Of a DNA stretch of 64,000 nt, positions 45,042 through 58,215 are shown piece after piece. The stretch spans positions 12,980,333 through 13,044,332 of the forward strand of contig NC_051434.1 of assembly GCF_001649575.2 (NCBI RefSeq). The letters are read 5' to 3'. The translations under genes were made by a program, and so were the position numbers. The stretch comes from Kryptolebias marmoratus. Taxonomy: Eukaryota; Chordata; Actinopteri; Cyprinodontiformes; Rivulidae. The first letter of the stretch is position 1, and each line of letters starts with the position of its first letter. Below the pieces are notes generated by a model, which had not been told where the DNA came from, searched no databases, and saw nothing but the letters and a program-made list of their open reading frames with translations.

Positions 45042-48000
45042 TAAATAACTTATAGCATAAAAGGAAGACTAAACATGAACCTCGGGACCTAAGATGTCCC
45101 AGTCAGACCCTGATTTTGCTTTCAAAAGGTCAAATTACAACAAAACCATACAAACTGCTGCAAAAATGGACAAAATGATAAGAAGCAAGTGCAGACTGGA
45201 CGCTCGAAAACACAACTTCAAAGACACACAAAACAACTGCAAACACATAGAAAATATCTGCACCACAACATAAACACATCTCAATGTAAAGTCTACAAAA
45301 AGTATAAATCTATTAAAGAATTCCCAGGAAGATGCAGAAGCAGCTTCACAGTCAGCTTACTGTAGCCCACAATTTAAGGTTTTTTATGCAAGAATGTTTT
45401 TTTATATATTATTTTTGAGTGTATAAGTTCTTCTTAGGTGTCTTACATTTATATCTACTTAAATTAAGCAATTATTGTTGTATTTTGTTAAATGAAAAAG
45501 TACACATCGGCCAAAAAATAATATCATTGCCCTAATTTCTAAAAATCAGCCGGTTGACGTCTTTATAGTCAGAATGGAGTCTTAGTCATTGTCTCGTGAA
45601 TTAACTCTAACAGAAATAATCAACTAGTCAAGCTTTTTGACAAAACTGCATTTGTCATAAAACAAACTTTTGAGGGGATCAGACAGAAGAAGGAATGTAG
45701 TAAGAAAAGTAAAGGTATTTTTCACACACACACACACACACTCACTCACAGTGACGCTGATGAAGAAACACAGACAGAGAGATGCTCGTTTTACTGTAAA
45801 AACAGCCTTTGTGGTGTGACCTGCTGCTGCAGGATCACACGTGTGTCGTTTCAGTGTGTGTGGAGGAGGGAGTGTGTATTAACACGACAAACCTCCTGGG
45901 AGCAGTGAGAGGAAACTGCACTGATTCCTGCTCAGTGTGGTCATCCTGTCTGACACGAGCTGAGAAAACACAGGAACACGACCACCTAACCAGCCGACCG
46001 GCTGACCTGGGTCTATATGAGCATGTTATGTGTGTGCGTTCAGACTTTCAGGTGTGAAAACATACAAAAAAAAGAAGAGCTTATGTTGGATTCCCGGGTC
46101 CTTGTATCTTGAATCTCACATGCAAAGAACGGTTCTGTTAAGTTCAGATTTTGTTTCTTCTGGATTTCTCGTTGCGTCACCTTACTTCATGTTTTAGTTT
46201 GTAGAACCGCATCATTTTATTCCCTTTGCCACCACCACCCTGGGTTAGTAATCATCACACCCGTTCCTCATGCTTATTACCCCCCGTCTACACTTCTCCT
46301 GTTATTATTATTTATCTTGGTTCCTTAAAAAAATCTTTGTCCTGCAAGGAACTGAAAACAAAAACGTTGATCCTTGCCACACGAGTAGGTGGACATTAAC
46401 AGCATATTAATACACAGAAAAAGCTTCTCCTGAGTTTGAATAAAGCTAAACAGATTGTATAACTAGACAGGAGTGTAACGTGGAAGCTGAAGCTAAAACA
46501 ACACAAGCGCCCCTTAGTGGCTGGCTATAATATACGTTTTAATCAGATCATTTTATCCAGGTGCTGACTCCTGTTGATTCACATTGTTCTAATCTTGCTG
46601 CTGTTTGTTCAGATATTCATATTATATATGTTTAGTCATAATTAGCTTTTTGATTTTCTTTAAAAAAAACACCACAACTGGTTGCAAGTGAGTAATCCCA
46701 ACTTTCAGCCTCACATCTCAAATGAACAGACTCTGACTTCCAAAACTACAACATGGCAGGAAACAGGATATTATGGCTTCACTTTTAAACATTTTAAAGA
46801 ATCTTTGTTTTTCCCAGCAAAACCCATGTTTTAATGTGGACTAGAGAAGCAAATGCAGCCAAAATATAGCAATGTAGACATGACTTTAAAGTCCAGCTTT
46901 TCCTTCGTACATTTATCAGATGCTTGTGTTGTCGTAGCTCTTACCTGTAAATCTGCAAAAAAAAAGGTTTATTTTCATTAACATAAGGTCGCCTCTCATG
47001 TATTTTTTTTTTTTGTTGTTGTTTTAAGTTTTTGGCTGCCTTGATGTCAGGACAAGGTCATCCTGTACACATAAATGATAGCATGGCTGAATGAATAATC
47101 AAGCAGAGCATTTGTTATGTGTGGTTCCTCTCTAAAAAACAATCTGTTTTCTGTGATTTTTCTCATTATATCTGGACTGCTATGCATAACATGAAAGCAG
47201 GAAAATAACTGAGTTGTAGAGGAAAATGTATGTGTTAAAAAAGGACCAAATTTCTGCAAACAATACCTTAAAGTTTGTGTCTTAATAGTCAATAAGCTAC
47301 TGAATGGACATAAATCAAATATACCTTGGAAAAAGATGGGAGTCTGAGGTCAAACCCCACCATCGTAACACGATGCCATCCTTTGTGAGATCTGCTTCAG
47401 TCCAAATGACAGCACGGAGCTCTCTGATTAAAGGCAGGGACGAACTTTCTGCTGTTTCTCTTAAAAAAACATTGCTGTGTCCTGTTACATGAACTGTGAA
47501 CTCATTCTGTTCTTGAAGTGTATCATAAAACTAACACTGCAACATGTAAAACTTGAAACGCAACATTTACAAACATGACCCAATCTTTATTTTAGCAGCA
47601 AAAGGAGCAAAAAGAAGTGTTTCCCCTCCCCTCCTCCATCCAGTTTCTGCAGAGGACACGTGGAAGAATTTTCAGGTCATCATGAAGTTTTAAGTTCAGC
47701 TGAGGGAAAAAAAGAAAAAAAAAAGAAAAAAGAAACAGTCAAAAAGCAGGAAAGAAAAGAAACTCAGACTCCACCTCTGAATTGTAACTGGCTGCAAGAA
47801 ACCATCTGGTCAACAAACTGAACTTGGCCGAATGGAGGACTGTGGGCACTCCCTGAAGCTGTGAAAAGTGTGTGAGGCGTATGTGTGTTTACGATGCAGA
47901 TGGAGAGACAAGAAGACGAACTCGCACTCCGTTTTTATGCTTTCATATTGTAGAGTTTCTCTGGTCAGTTAGAGAATACGGCAACAAACATTCAGGAGAA

Positions 48001-48603
48001 AATGGAAAATAAAGCTAATTATTTGACTACTAATGTCCACATCTTTTGGGGTTTGGTTGGAAATAAGTTGGAAATTAAGATATATAGCAAAGAAGAAAAT
48101 ATATGTATTTATGTGTAAATGAAAAAGAAAACAAGCTAATACATGTCCTAAAGTCACACAAAAACACAAGAATGGAAGAGTTACTAAGCTGGGACCTCCA
48201 TCAACGTTTTAACACATCCAATAATCTTTGCTGACTCTTTGGTATTTGTCCAATGCTGAGTGCAGGAATGATTGTGAAATAATCAGGCTGGAAGAAGATT
48301 TTCCTGCAGTGATCTAAAAGAATTTACATTTCATTATTTCACCATCTGGAGCCTGAAAGGCTCTGCAGAGCTGCAGCTCATTACAGGAAGTCAAGACAAG
48401 CTTAGGATTTTATATTCGATTCAACTGTGTAACACTGACGCCAATGACTCCCTGGTTCATTAAAACGTCCCACTCTGGGTTAAAGTTCAGGCTTGTTTTC
48501 TTGCTAATACAATAAGTTGGTTCCCATAATAAACTATAACTATCTGTGCATCTTTCTCAGTAACTCTCTTTGAAAATATGAGGGTTTATGTCCCTTCCAA
48601 ACA
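45042..48603. other. Intergenic, no gene recognised
   Basis: AT-rich, with a (CA)n at about 45723-45741, and A-rich tracts near 47705-47735. No exon or known transposon was recognised. Confidence 0.4.
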
Positions 48604-48735
48604 TGGGCGCTGCACTAACTGGGTGGTCAGTGCCAGTATCTTGTAATCCTCAGGCTGCAGGTTCGAGCCCAGCAAGGGCATCAAAACTTTCATTGTGGCG
48701 ACCCCTAAAGAAGGAGACAGCCAAAAGAAAAAACA
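48604..48735 (+). mobile_element. tRNA-derived SINE
   Basis: An A-box-like GGGTGGTCAGTGCC is followed by the B box GGTTCGAGCCC at about 48660. The SINE body ends with TGTGGCGACCCCTAAAG and AGACAGCCAAAAGAAAAAAC, a tail style common in fish SINEs. It cannot fold as an intact tRNA gene. Confidence 0.65.
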
Positions 48736-48832
48736 ACATTTCACTTCCAAATGGGAAAGTTTGTCATTTTTCAAGATATTGCAAATGCTATCATTTCATT
48801 TAGATTTTTATTTTACATTTTAATAAAGAAAG

Positions 48833-48956
48833 ATCAGCTCCCTGCGACCCGGAGTGGAGAAGCGGGTAAAGAAAATGGATGGATGGATGGATGGATGGAT
48901 GGATGGATGGATGGATGGATGGATGGATGGATGGATGGATGGATGGATGGATGGAT
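48833..48956 (-). repeat. Family D end with expanded (ATGG)n microsatellite
   Basis: AGCTCCCTGCGACCCGG...AAGCGGGTAAAGAAAATGG is the complement of the family D start at 55.45 kb. It runs directly into about 20 uninterrupted ATGG units (48875-48956). The family D start itself is CCATCCATCCATT, so the microsatellite has grown from the element's own end. Confidence 0.85.
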
Positions 48957-49284
48957 TCTTTACTTTGAGTTGGCTGGCCTGGTTCACACACCTTGGTGGC
49001 GGTGATGCATTGTAAGGTTGTTTGTTAACCCCCAATAAACAACAGAAGAAGAAGCATTGTGGAGGTATTTTAAAGTGAACCATTGAGCAGAGGAGGACTC
49101 TGGGAATATATGGATCTGAGCCTGAGTTTCCAGACAATCTCACCCCTCTGTCCACGGCAAGAAGATGAAGGCTCCCATAATTATCATCACTGAGGTGAAA
49201 AAGGCCATTATTGAAAAGTACGACAGATACAGTTTGTCTGAGGGATTGACCCGAGAAAGCTGAGCCAGCCCTTCAATCTAACCC
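48957..49284. other. Intergenic, possible retroposon tail
   Basis: The segment near 49020-49055 (AACCCCCAATAAACAACAG followed by AAGAAGAAG) resembles a fish retroposon 3' end. Nothing else is recognised. Confidence 0.35.
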
Positions 49285-49425
49285 ACTCTGGTTAACATTT
49301 ATTTCTGTTTCACCAAACAAAGGCTGCTCATAGAGCCATCTCCAACAGGTAAGATAGTAATTGTTCATAAGCTTTCCACAAAACCCCACTTTAAAAGAGC
49401 TGATCTGTTGCTCTAAGATCAAACC
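49285..49425. mobile_element. Foldback MITE family B fragment, copy 5
   Basis: TTTCTGTTTCACCAAACAAA, GGCTGCTCATAGAGCC, GTAAGATAGTAATTGTTCAT and CCACAAAACCCCACTTTAAA match the right arm of family B. Confidence 0.75.
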
Positions 49426-52400
49426 GGGACTGGAAACAGCAACTAGTTCAGTCCAAAGTAAGAAACAAAATGTTCCCCACACCAACTGAAACCCTACTGT
49501 GTCACATTTTACTAACCAGTTCATCAATGTATAAGGAACAGATTTAATAATAATGAAATTCATATCTGATCAAACAAAAAACCAGCTGTTTTTTTTAGTT
49601 TTTGTGCCACACAGGTTTAGCACCACATCTCGTTTCTTTATACTTTGCTTTAAAGAAGCCAGACTTTTTACAAGTTTTTGAAGAGGTCTAGAGAAATAAG
49701 TTAAAAAAAAAGCAGAGATTGGAAATTATTTCTGGTGTTGGTAAAGATGACTCACTCTCCCTGGTACCCAAAAAATCTTTTTGACAAAGAAATTTTAAAA
49801 AAAGAGGAATCTAGCTGCAAAACAGCAACATACTTTCCCCCCCAAGCAACACAGAAATAATAAGGGGTAAAGCAGGAATGCTTTTATTCGGTCTGTCTTT
49901 ACGGAAAGAGGAGAATAGATGAAGAGGAGAGATGAGGTGAAGAAGAGGCAGGAAAGCAGAGGCAGTAACCAGATGCTGAATTCTCACAGTGGACGTCAGC
50001 CAACAGGCATGCACTAATGCTTCAGCTATGTCATGGGCCGCCTGCTCTACCTCCTCCTCCTCTCCTTCGTTTTTCAAGTTTCCTCTTTTACTCCCCCCCC
50101 TCCAAGCCCCCTTTTCCACCCCTTTCTTTCTACGTTATCACAGCAGCCTCTGAGTCATCCCCCCTCGTATAAACAGCTGTACGTCATAATAAGCTCCAGT
50201 CATGCATTTTGTCTGGTGAATTCAGGAGCTTCTGAATAAAACGCCCGATTCGTTAACGTCTGGCCGCAGGTTTCAGCTTTTGTCTGATGAAGTCTGAGCC
50301 GAAGCACAAGCTAGCCTTTGCTCTGACTCTGATTTTCCACCAAACCTCTAAGAGAAGCCAGCTTCAGCGTGGGAGGAGTCAGACAAAGAGAAAAAATAAA
50401 AAATAAAACCATCTGTAATTCTCAGATGGAATTTCTTCCATCACCAGCCAGACCTCCAAATGCAACCATGAGAGGAGGTTAGTAGTTAGGATGCGGAGAA
50501 TAAGGAAAAGTGAAGGTAACTTCTTAGGATTTCAATTAAAAAAAATCACTTTTATACAAGAAGAAATGAAGACTTGCTCAATATCTGGTCGTAGAAAGAT
50601 AGCGAAAGAAGATAAAAAAAATGTAACCTTTAACCTGACGGAGCTTGTGATGATGTCTTCAGCTCGGCGGGGGGGTGCAGACTTTACTACTGAGTATAAT
50701 GTGGGAACGACAGCCCCCGTCACTTTAAGACCCATGTGCCCACCGCACGACTCCATGAGGGTGTAATGTGCTCCAGATGCTCACATAAACAAACCTTACA
50801 TTGCTTTCACGTTCAGATACACACAGATCATTTCATATGTGGCCTATTTGTGTGTTTTTTTGTGCCATAATGATCTTTCTACAGGAAGTGTAATATATTC
50901 ACTAATCTTATTGCAAATAAACACAAACAGGCCCAAGCATGAGCATAGAATCATTTCACCTTGGTTGCCTTCTCATGCTAATAGATTTTTATTTTAATTG
51001 TGCACGGTTTTGTTCCCGGTGCCTTTATTTTAAAGATTTTGTGGGACAGGCGGGTTATAAATGCAAAGAATAGTCTGGTGACTCAGTTGCCTCGTCAGTA
51101 CAGCCCCAGCTTCCTTTTTGCAGCGACGATGAGCAGCTGTCCTCATCTTCATCAAACCACAACCCACCATGAGGCCTTGTTGTCTGTGAGGACTGTAATA
51201 AGCTGTAATAAACAGCCTCGGTCAGCCACGAAGCAAACTACCTGCATTTACTCACAGCAGCCCAGCAGGATCTCACCTGGAGGTTTCCTCCGGTAAACCA
51301 CATTTTTACCAATTAGTGCTCCTGATACCACTAATGAGGTACCTTTATAACTCCGAATTTATTGTAATAAACAAACTGTCACTTAAAACACACATAGGAT
51401 TTTCTGCCACTGTGTGTGCCGCTAAAAATGTCCAAGTTTTCAGTTTTCTTAAGCCGACACAGACTAGTGAGAATAACAAACATGATCACATACAATACAG
51501 CTTTTTTTAAGAAAATAACTCAATTTTGTTATTTAAAGTCCAGTTTTAATTCTAGCTTTAGTCCATCTTAAGTAAGAATAAGTTGGATGAAGATGTAGGC
51601 CAGCCTCTCCTGGTACTGATCTGGATTTTATGTTGAAGTGGGGTTTTTGTCGTCGGTTCACAGTTTTGAGTTTTCAAAATGGCTCAAAGTGACTATGCTA
51701 TGCCAAATAAGCTTATCTCAGTCTCTTGAATCATCGTGGCTGAAAGTAGTGTCAGTAATCAGACTTTTACCCTTGCGTCACCTCTTCCTAACTTTTACAA
51801 GATCTAACTTTTTGAATCCTCTGTGAAACCGTTTAGGTATGGAGGAGTCATTTTACTTCCTCGTTGCCTTAAAGCTTCTCTCTGACTAAAACCTCCGAGC
51901 TCTGCAAGGGGACATAAAGCTGAGCAGATGATCCATCGCCAGCACTAAAACAGATTCTCAACCCCCCCACCCCCACCCCACCCCCCCAAGTATGATGTGA
52001 TTCTGCATGTTCCAGTCTGTTTTCAGGTCGCATCCTAAAAGGATTCAAAGGAGAAGAAAACTCACAGCTGGGCTGTTTCCACTGGAAGAGTCAGAAATGG
52101 CTGGTTTTTATGTTGGAGTTTGTTAAACATCTTCTGACATGGTGGTTTTCAGTGTTCACCTATCCTCTATAACTCATAGGTTCAAGAACTCCTGCTTGTC
52201 TTTGTTTGTGGTTCTCTTCAGAAAGTCGAAAACATGAAAGCAAATAATTAGAAAAGAAAAGAAAGCATAAGAAGCTCTTTTTCTTTTCTTTTTTTTTTCT
52301 ACATTGAAAGTTAGCTGAAAATATGGATTATTGTGGTATGTGGACCTGGAACTGAGAGAAAACAACACTTTCCACACTGGAAAAAAGAAAAGAGAAAGAA

Positions 52401-53299
52401 AGAGAGAGAAAAGTTTCCTCCCTCTCCAAAGCTCAGCCACATCCATCGTGTTCAAATAAAAGTGCAGAGCAATCTGAAGGAGGCAGAGTCTGTGAAGATG
52501 GGCGGAGCCATAACGATTGTACTTACAGAACTCACATTTTTGGCCTTTTATTTGTAAATAAAAACACATTAACGCTTGCACACTGATTAGGATAGAGCAC
52601 ATTTATTTCAAGATTTATTCTTTACTGGTGTTTCATTTTTCAAAACCAGAGTTTTAACCAAAAAGGTTTGGTTGCATATAAAGGTTATTGTTTTCACTCT
52701 CTCGGACTGCTTCTCCACAGATGTGTAATGACATCCAGCTGTGTTGAGCTTGCCCCTAACCCGCCAGAGAGAAAGAGAGAGAGAGAGAGAGAGGGGAGCG
52801 AGCGGGAGGTTCTTCAGACAGCTGAACTCGTTTCAATGTGTTCCTCATGTGTGCTGTAATGTGGAAAAGATTTCAGCGCTCGCTCCTCTCAGCAGAACTG
52901 AGCTCAGCTTAACCCTTCAACAACCACAGCACACTGAGCTCTAAAGTAAGAACCAATGCTTTGGTGATTGGTTTTAGTCTTTCAAATTATTACATTCAGG
53001 GTTTTTTTTAAATGTAGCACCATTTTAAAGATGCAATACACAAAATAAATGATTCCAGCCGAATCCCAGTTATTAGTATTGTCTGATCCAATATATCCCG
53101 AGTCAGTTCAGCCCAGTTCAATACAGGAATTTTATTTTATTTGTTTAATTTTATTTTAACCAGCTGCGTACAGGCAAAGAGTTGTGTCATGGCCCCTGCA
53201 ACAAAACCAAATTAAATATGAGTTTGAAGCATTTGTTTGTTTGGATTGTTCAGAAACAGGTTTTTAATATAAGAAATCATTTTTACATGCCAAAGCATA
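49426..53299. other. Intergenic, no gene recognised
   Basis: Contains a C-rich tract at about 51961-51987, (AG)n at about 52771-52793 and one member of a 50-bp duplicated sequence (50867-50920). The region 50.0-50.8 kb has mixed composition. No exon is supported. Confidence 0.4.
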
Positions 53300-53842
53300 C
53301 TTCAGTTATGAGCAATTATCATCTTACCTGCTGCAGATAGCTCTTTGAATTGACTGAGAAATCCAGTTTTTTCCCGACCATCCTGATGAGCTCATGGCTG
53401 GTCTGAGTGGCGCCAAGACCAAAGTGGTCTGCTGCCGTCCTAAAACAAGTCCAGTCTCGAAAATCTACCCTGCTGTCAGTGATGCACCACATGATTATTT
53501 CAGCAAATATGATCATATTCCAGCAAATATTCACCAGACGTGCTACAGCTGCTGCTGCTATCTGCAATTCCCAAACAAATCACAAAATTCAGTGTAAATA
53601 ACTGTAATGTGAAACCGTCTGTGGCGTAAAGGTTTATAAATAGTATTTACACGAGACAGCAGCAACCCTCTTTGGTTTTGACCCCCTCAAGACTAGCCTT
53701 TAGCTCATGAGTCCCGTCAGAATAAAACTTTGTTTCTCCAAACTCGGGTCGATCAAAGAGTTTTCTATAACAGGTAGGATAATAACTGTTTATAACCTTT
53801 CCACAGAACCCCACTTCACAAGATCTGAACTATCTCTTTACT
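53300..53842. mobile_element. Foldback MITE, family B, copy 6
   Basis: The left arm (ATCATCTTACCTGCTGCAG, ATAGCTCTTTGAATTGACTG, CCAAAGTGGTCTGCTGCC) is inverted with respect to the right arm (CGATCAAAGAGTTTTCTATA, ACAGGTAGGATAATAACTG, CCACAGAACCCCACTTCACA, AGATCTGAACTATCTCTTTA). The internal part has the family word GCTACAGCTGCTGCTGC. Confidence 0.8.
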
Positions 53843-55452
53843 GTTTTCTGTCTGGAGTCTGTAGTTGTTCTTCACACAAGACAAAGCACACGAATGTTGA
53901 CATTTTTACATTTAGGAAACCACTGGAAGCAATACATCTTCTTATCTGTGTTATAAACTGCATCAAACTCTAAAAAAATGAATTAGTGAAATGTAAATTT
54001 GTGACCCTGCTCCTTGAGAGTACAGCCTCTAAACTTTACTCAACCCTGTCAAGAAAACTCAGCCTCCATTTTAATGTCTGCGTAGCTTTTCAAATGAACT
54101 TTAAAGAAAAGAAAAAAAAAGAACTACATATGTGGAATTCACTTGCTTCTTACATTTGAAATGAACTTTTTTTTTTTCTCCTTTCACAAACCACGGCCCA
54201 GCTCTATGTAGCAATTAACTGCCTGCCATGGACTCTGCTGACATTGTGTGTGGATATTTCTGTCACGTTTATTATGCGTTTGCTGACCAGACTGTGAGTC
54301 ATTTAGACATGGAGGCAAATCTAACCGAGCACTGGTTCGAGCCAAGGGAGGAGCCTCGCTTTGATTTTTATCTTCTTGCCTTGAAATTGCTGCTTATTTA
54401 AAGTGATTTGAATGTATTTTTTTATTATTATCTCTTCTGCTCTGTCACTAATAAAAAAAAGGCTTTTTGTGTCCAAAATAGCGTCTACTTTTTTTAAATT
54501 CACTTGTGATGTGTGATCTTTGCCATTTTTATTTGTCATCCTGGATGTTAATTTAAACTCTTCCCACTGACAACAAACTAATTTCCACCCTCTTGCAGTG
54601 AATCTCTTAAAAATCGAGATGCATATCACAGTGGAAACAGCCAACAGATGTCACTGAAGAAGTGAATACAAAGAGGAAGAGATAGACAGAGATTTGGGTT
54701 GGGAGGGATAAGAGGAAAAGCATGGGGGGGGGGAAGTGGGCATAACACATAATGACACGTCACAGACTTGGCTGGGATCTTGTGTAATTTCAGGCGCTTA
54801 AAGTAAATGAGCTCTCCTTAAAAATCCAGCCCCGTCTTCTGCCGATTCCTCCCAGATCCTTCATCCACTCTGGGTGCTGCGCAGTCAGTCAGCGGGGGGA
54901 ATACTGCCAGTGGCCTCAGCATGCTGATATGCGCTCAGACCTGTCAAGCCAACGAGCTCCCCCGAATTCCTTGACCCGGCCTGCCTTTTCCATCACGCAC
55001 AAACAGAGCTGGAGGAGAAGGCTGCCGCACAGGACGAAACAACGAGCTAGATTCACAGCACGAGCTGCTTGGTAAAACTGTGCAGCTGACAACAGCAAGA
55101 AGTGCAGTTTTTCATGTTTTCTAAACAAATAAAAATAATTACTGTTATGTTTGCAAAGATAATGATCTTTCTACAGGAAGTGTAATATATGCACTAATCT
55201 AATATTGCAAATCCCTGCACACAGTTTCCTAAAATGAGGGTCTGAATCAGCTCACAGGTTATGATCAGAGTTATTCTTAGTCATGTGCAATCCGTGAACC
55301 GATATGGGTGAAATAATGATAATTATTGATGTGTTATGTATGTATGTATCTATGTATTGGACACAATATTTACTGGCTCCCCAGTGTCACCAGTGGATAT
55401 CCAGACAAGACATAACATGCTTCACGCTACAATTAGATCTAAGACTTCCTGT
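53843..55452. other. Intergenic, no gene recognised
   Basis: Poly-T and poly-A tracts near 54110, 54170 and 54420, and a G-run at 54725. It holds the second member of the 50-bp duplicated sequence (55159-55211). No exon is supported. Confidence 0.4.
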
Positions 55453-55828
55453 TCTGAGTCCATCCATCCATTTTCTTCATCTGCTTCTCCTTTCCGGGTC
55501 GCAGGGAGCTGGTGTCTATCTCCAGCCATCACTTAGCGAGAGTTGGGGGACACCCTGGACAGGTCCATCACAGGGTTACACATAGAGTCAAACAACCATT
55601 TACACCTAGGGACAATTTAGAGTTACTAATGAACCTAACATGCATGTTTTTGGTCTGTGGGAGGAGACCGGAGAACCTGGAGGAAACCCTCGTGAGCACA
55701 GGGAGAACATGGAAACTCCACCCAGAAAGACCCCAGGTTGGGAGGCGATCCTGCGACCTGCGACCTTCGACCTACTCGCTGGGAGGCGACAGCTCTAACA
55801 ACTGCGTCGCCTTACTGCCCGTTCTGAC
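55453..55828 (+). mobile_element. Repeat family D, longest copy
   Basis: It starts CCATCCATCCATTTTCTTC and runs through GGGTCGCAGGGAGCTGGTG, TCCATCACAGGGTTACACA, ACATGCATGTTTTTGGTCTG, GGGAGGAGACCGGAGAACC and GAACATGGAAACTCCACCCA to GGGAGGCGACAGCTCTAAC. This is a common fish interspersed repeat of uncertain class. Fragments lie at 26.8, 34.9 and 48.8 kb. Confidence 0.8.
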
Positions 55829-57437
55829 TTCATTCATTAAAATAATCTGATGGAGAAACAGATCTATAAATCTATAGACACATGTGCTGCATTCCTGCTA
55901 CTGACACTAGAGCTGTTCTTTTATCTATGTATTGTATTATGGCTACCATATAAGCCTAATATAAATGAATCTTCAGACAATAATTGGTTGTTTTGTGACA
56001 AACTATGTCATGTTCTCCTGAGGTGACATTTACAGCTATGCATCACTTCACTCCCCTGTACACAAACATCAAAAATGAGAAATTAAAATAATTGATTACG
56101 GTTGGTGTTGGAGCCAAAGTAAGAACAGAATGAAGGCCGCAGGCAGAAGGTAGACGGATGGGAATTAAATCAGTATTTATTTGACAAAAACAAATGTTAC
56201 AGTGAGTCTAAATACAAAAATCTGAGAATACAGGACAGGAGCAAGCCACACGTGTAAACTCATGTGCAGACAAAGTAAAAACTATCTGGTGGGATTTATG
56301 AAAGGAAGGAACACAATCAAGAGGCTGTGATTAATAACAATCAAGAAGCAAAAAGCAAGACAAACAGAAAAAACAATTAATCAACAGGAAACAGTTTCTT
56401 CACAAACTGTCATCTGACTGCATGAGTCACAGTGTGTGTGGAAATAATGAGACACTAAAGGAAGATTTTTATTAAATGGATTTCTGTGTGCCCACAATGT
56501 TTTATATTCAACACAGATCCCACAATTATTTTATGATTCAGGCTCAAATGGGACATTTTAACAAACTTTGGTGTAAACTTGAAAGGTATAGTCTACTTGT
56601 AAGGTGTCTTGTTGCCTTCAAACAGGAGCTCACTTATATTTATTTATGTTTTCTCTCTGAATCTTTGCTGTTTTAATTCAACAACCTGTATAACCAGTTC
56701 AAAACCAATGCTTTGGTTGAAACTGGCGTGGCTATAAAGTCAACACAGCGCTCGAGGATTGTGAGGAAACATCGCCGCGCTACAAGGCGTCAGAGTCTAA
56801 GGAAGAAGAGGTAGCTGATTCTGCTCATTTTATAAATGTCGTTAAAACGATTTTGTTGTAACCTCGAAGGTTTTGTCAGAGACAAAATGAGGCCCGTATT
56901 CTGTGAGGAAAGTTTTCTTCAGAGTCTTCATGGCAGAGTCTGGATTGACTGAATTGCCTGGAAAAAAAAAAAAAGGCTGTAATTTAAAAACCTCATCCGC
57001 CCCTGCATGTCTGCCTGTGTGTGTACATGCAGTGCCCCGTTTAATTAGTGCCTGCCTCCGTGTGTTTGACTGTATGAGAGAGGGCAGAGTGTCTGAGGCT
57101 TTTCATCCCAAAAGAAAAAAAAAATCTATCTTTTCATTCTTTTCTCTTTTTTTTCTCACAACTTTTTTTGTTTCAGTCCGTGGAGTGATTACATCTGCGC
57201 TCCTCCTCTCTAATTACTGCATCTCTCTCTTTTTATTGTTTTTCTCTGCTTCATTGCTGAAGTTAAAGATCCCATTAAAAGACAGACAGGCCACCTGAGT
57301 GAGCTCTAATCTCTGTTTATTATTCACCACCACCAAAAAGCCAAAAGGCAGGTCATAATGTTTTGTCCGTGTGCTTTTTTGTTGTTTGTCTCAAACTATC
57401 TCACGGAAAGTAATACTTAAATGAACACCTACATATG
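55829..57437. other. Intergenic, no gene recognised
   Basis: AT-rich. A pyrimidine-rich stretch at about 57110-57250 gives a long but low-complexity frame. Nothing is supported. Confidence 0.4.
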
Positions 57438-58215
57438 ATCAGGGCAGTTGTTGCTCAGTGGTCAGAGCAGTCGTCTTCCAATAAGAGAGTCGGAGGTTCA
57501 ATTCCACCAGTCTGCCACATATCGAAGACACTGAACCCTTCACTGCCTCTGAGGTGCCCCATCTGTGTGTGAATGTGATCTAAAGCACTGATTAGACTCT
57601 ATTTGGGTTTTTATATTCAGTTTGTTGTCTTCGTGTTTCAGTTTATTGTTTGTTTTATTCAGTTATCTTGTTAGTTGGTTGTTGTGTTTTCTGTCTTCGT
57701 CTCTCGTGTCTGTGTTTGTTTCATCGTCTCATCCCCAGTTTGTCATCTGTTCACCAGCCACGCCCATCTCCACCTGCCAGTAATTATGATCACTCACCTG
57801 TGCCCACTTACCTCATTTTCCTCTGTGTTTAAAACCCGGTCACTTTCTCCACCACTCCGTCGGATCGTTGCTTCATTTGTCCTCGTTCCGTGGTCCTGTT
57901 CGATGTCCTCAGAGTCTCGTTCCGTCCATTCCCGTGTTCCATCTGCGCACCAGGCTTTAGTTCATGTTTTTGTTTCGCTGCCTCGTCAGTTTTTGTTTTC
58001 ATAAATCAGTGTTCTTTTAGTTTTCTAGTATGAGTCTGCTCTCTGGGTTCACCTCCGTCTACGACAAACGTGACATCTATAGAATCATTTACTCAGATTA
58101 GTTTAGTAGAGTAATGTGTGGATGGGTAAATGAGGACACAGATTGTGTTGTAAAGCGCTTTATGTGGTCTGATTGGTTAGAAAGGCGCTATATGAGTACA
58201 GTCCATTTACCATTT
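57438..58215 (+). mobile_element. tRNA-derived SINE split by an LTR-like insertion
   Basis: The head (57438-57602) has an A box TTGCTCAGTGGTCAGAGC and a B box GGTTCAATTCC. The tail (58081-58215) has GTTGTAAAGCGCTTTATGTG, AAAGGCGCTATATGAGTACA and GTCCATTTACCATTT. The two halves read on from each other once the insert at 57603-58075 is ignored. Confidence 0.8.
57603..58075 (+). mobile_element. Candidate solo LTR nested in a SINE
   Basis: A 473-bp block flanked by the 5-bp direct repeat TCTAT (57598-57602 and 58076-58080). It ends in ACGTGACA, has a TATA-like GTTTAAAAC near 57830 and a CATAAATCA polyadenylation-like word near 58000. That layout fits a solo LTR of a retrotransposon. The left terminus TTGGG is not a canonical TG, so the class is not certain. 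The open frames inside are low-complexity. Confidence 0.55.

Noticed and set aside
48640..48680. Possible tRNA gene from a B box
   Set aside because: Only the B box is good. No cloverleaf or acceptor stem can be drawn, and the body matches SINE tails.
48751..49155. Frames with repeated Trp-Met-Asp-Gly or His-Pro-Ser-Ile units
   Set aside because: They are translations of the (ATGG)n microsatellite in different frames, not repeat proteins.
52174..52602. 142-codon frame on the - strand
   Set aside because: Dominated by low-complexity Phe/Leu and Lys runs from pyrimidine and poly-T tracts; no domain.
57442..57510. Possible tRNA gene from A and B boxes
   Set aside because: The head leads into a SINE body and tail; stems do not pair as in a functional tRNA.
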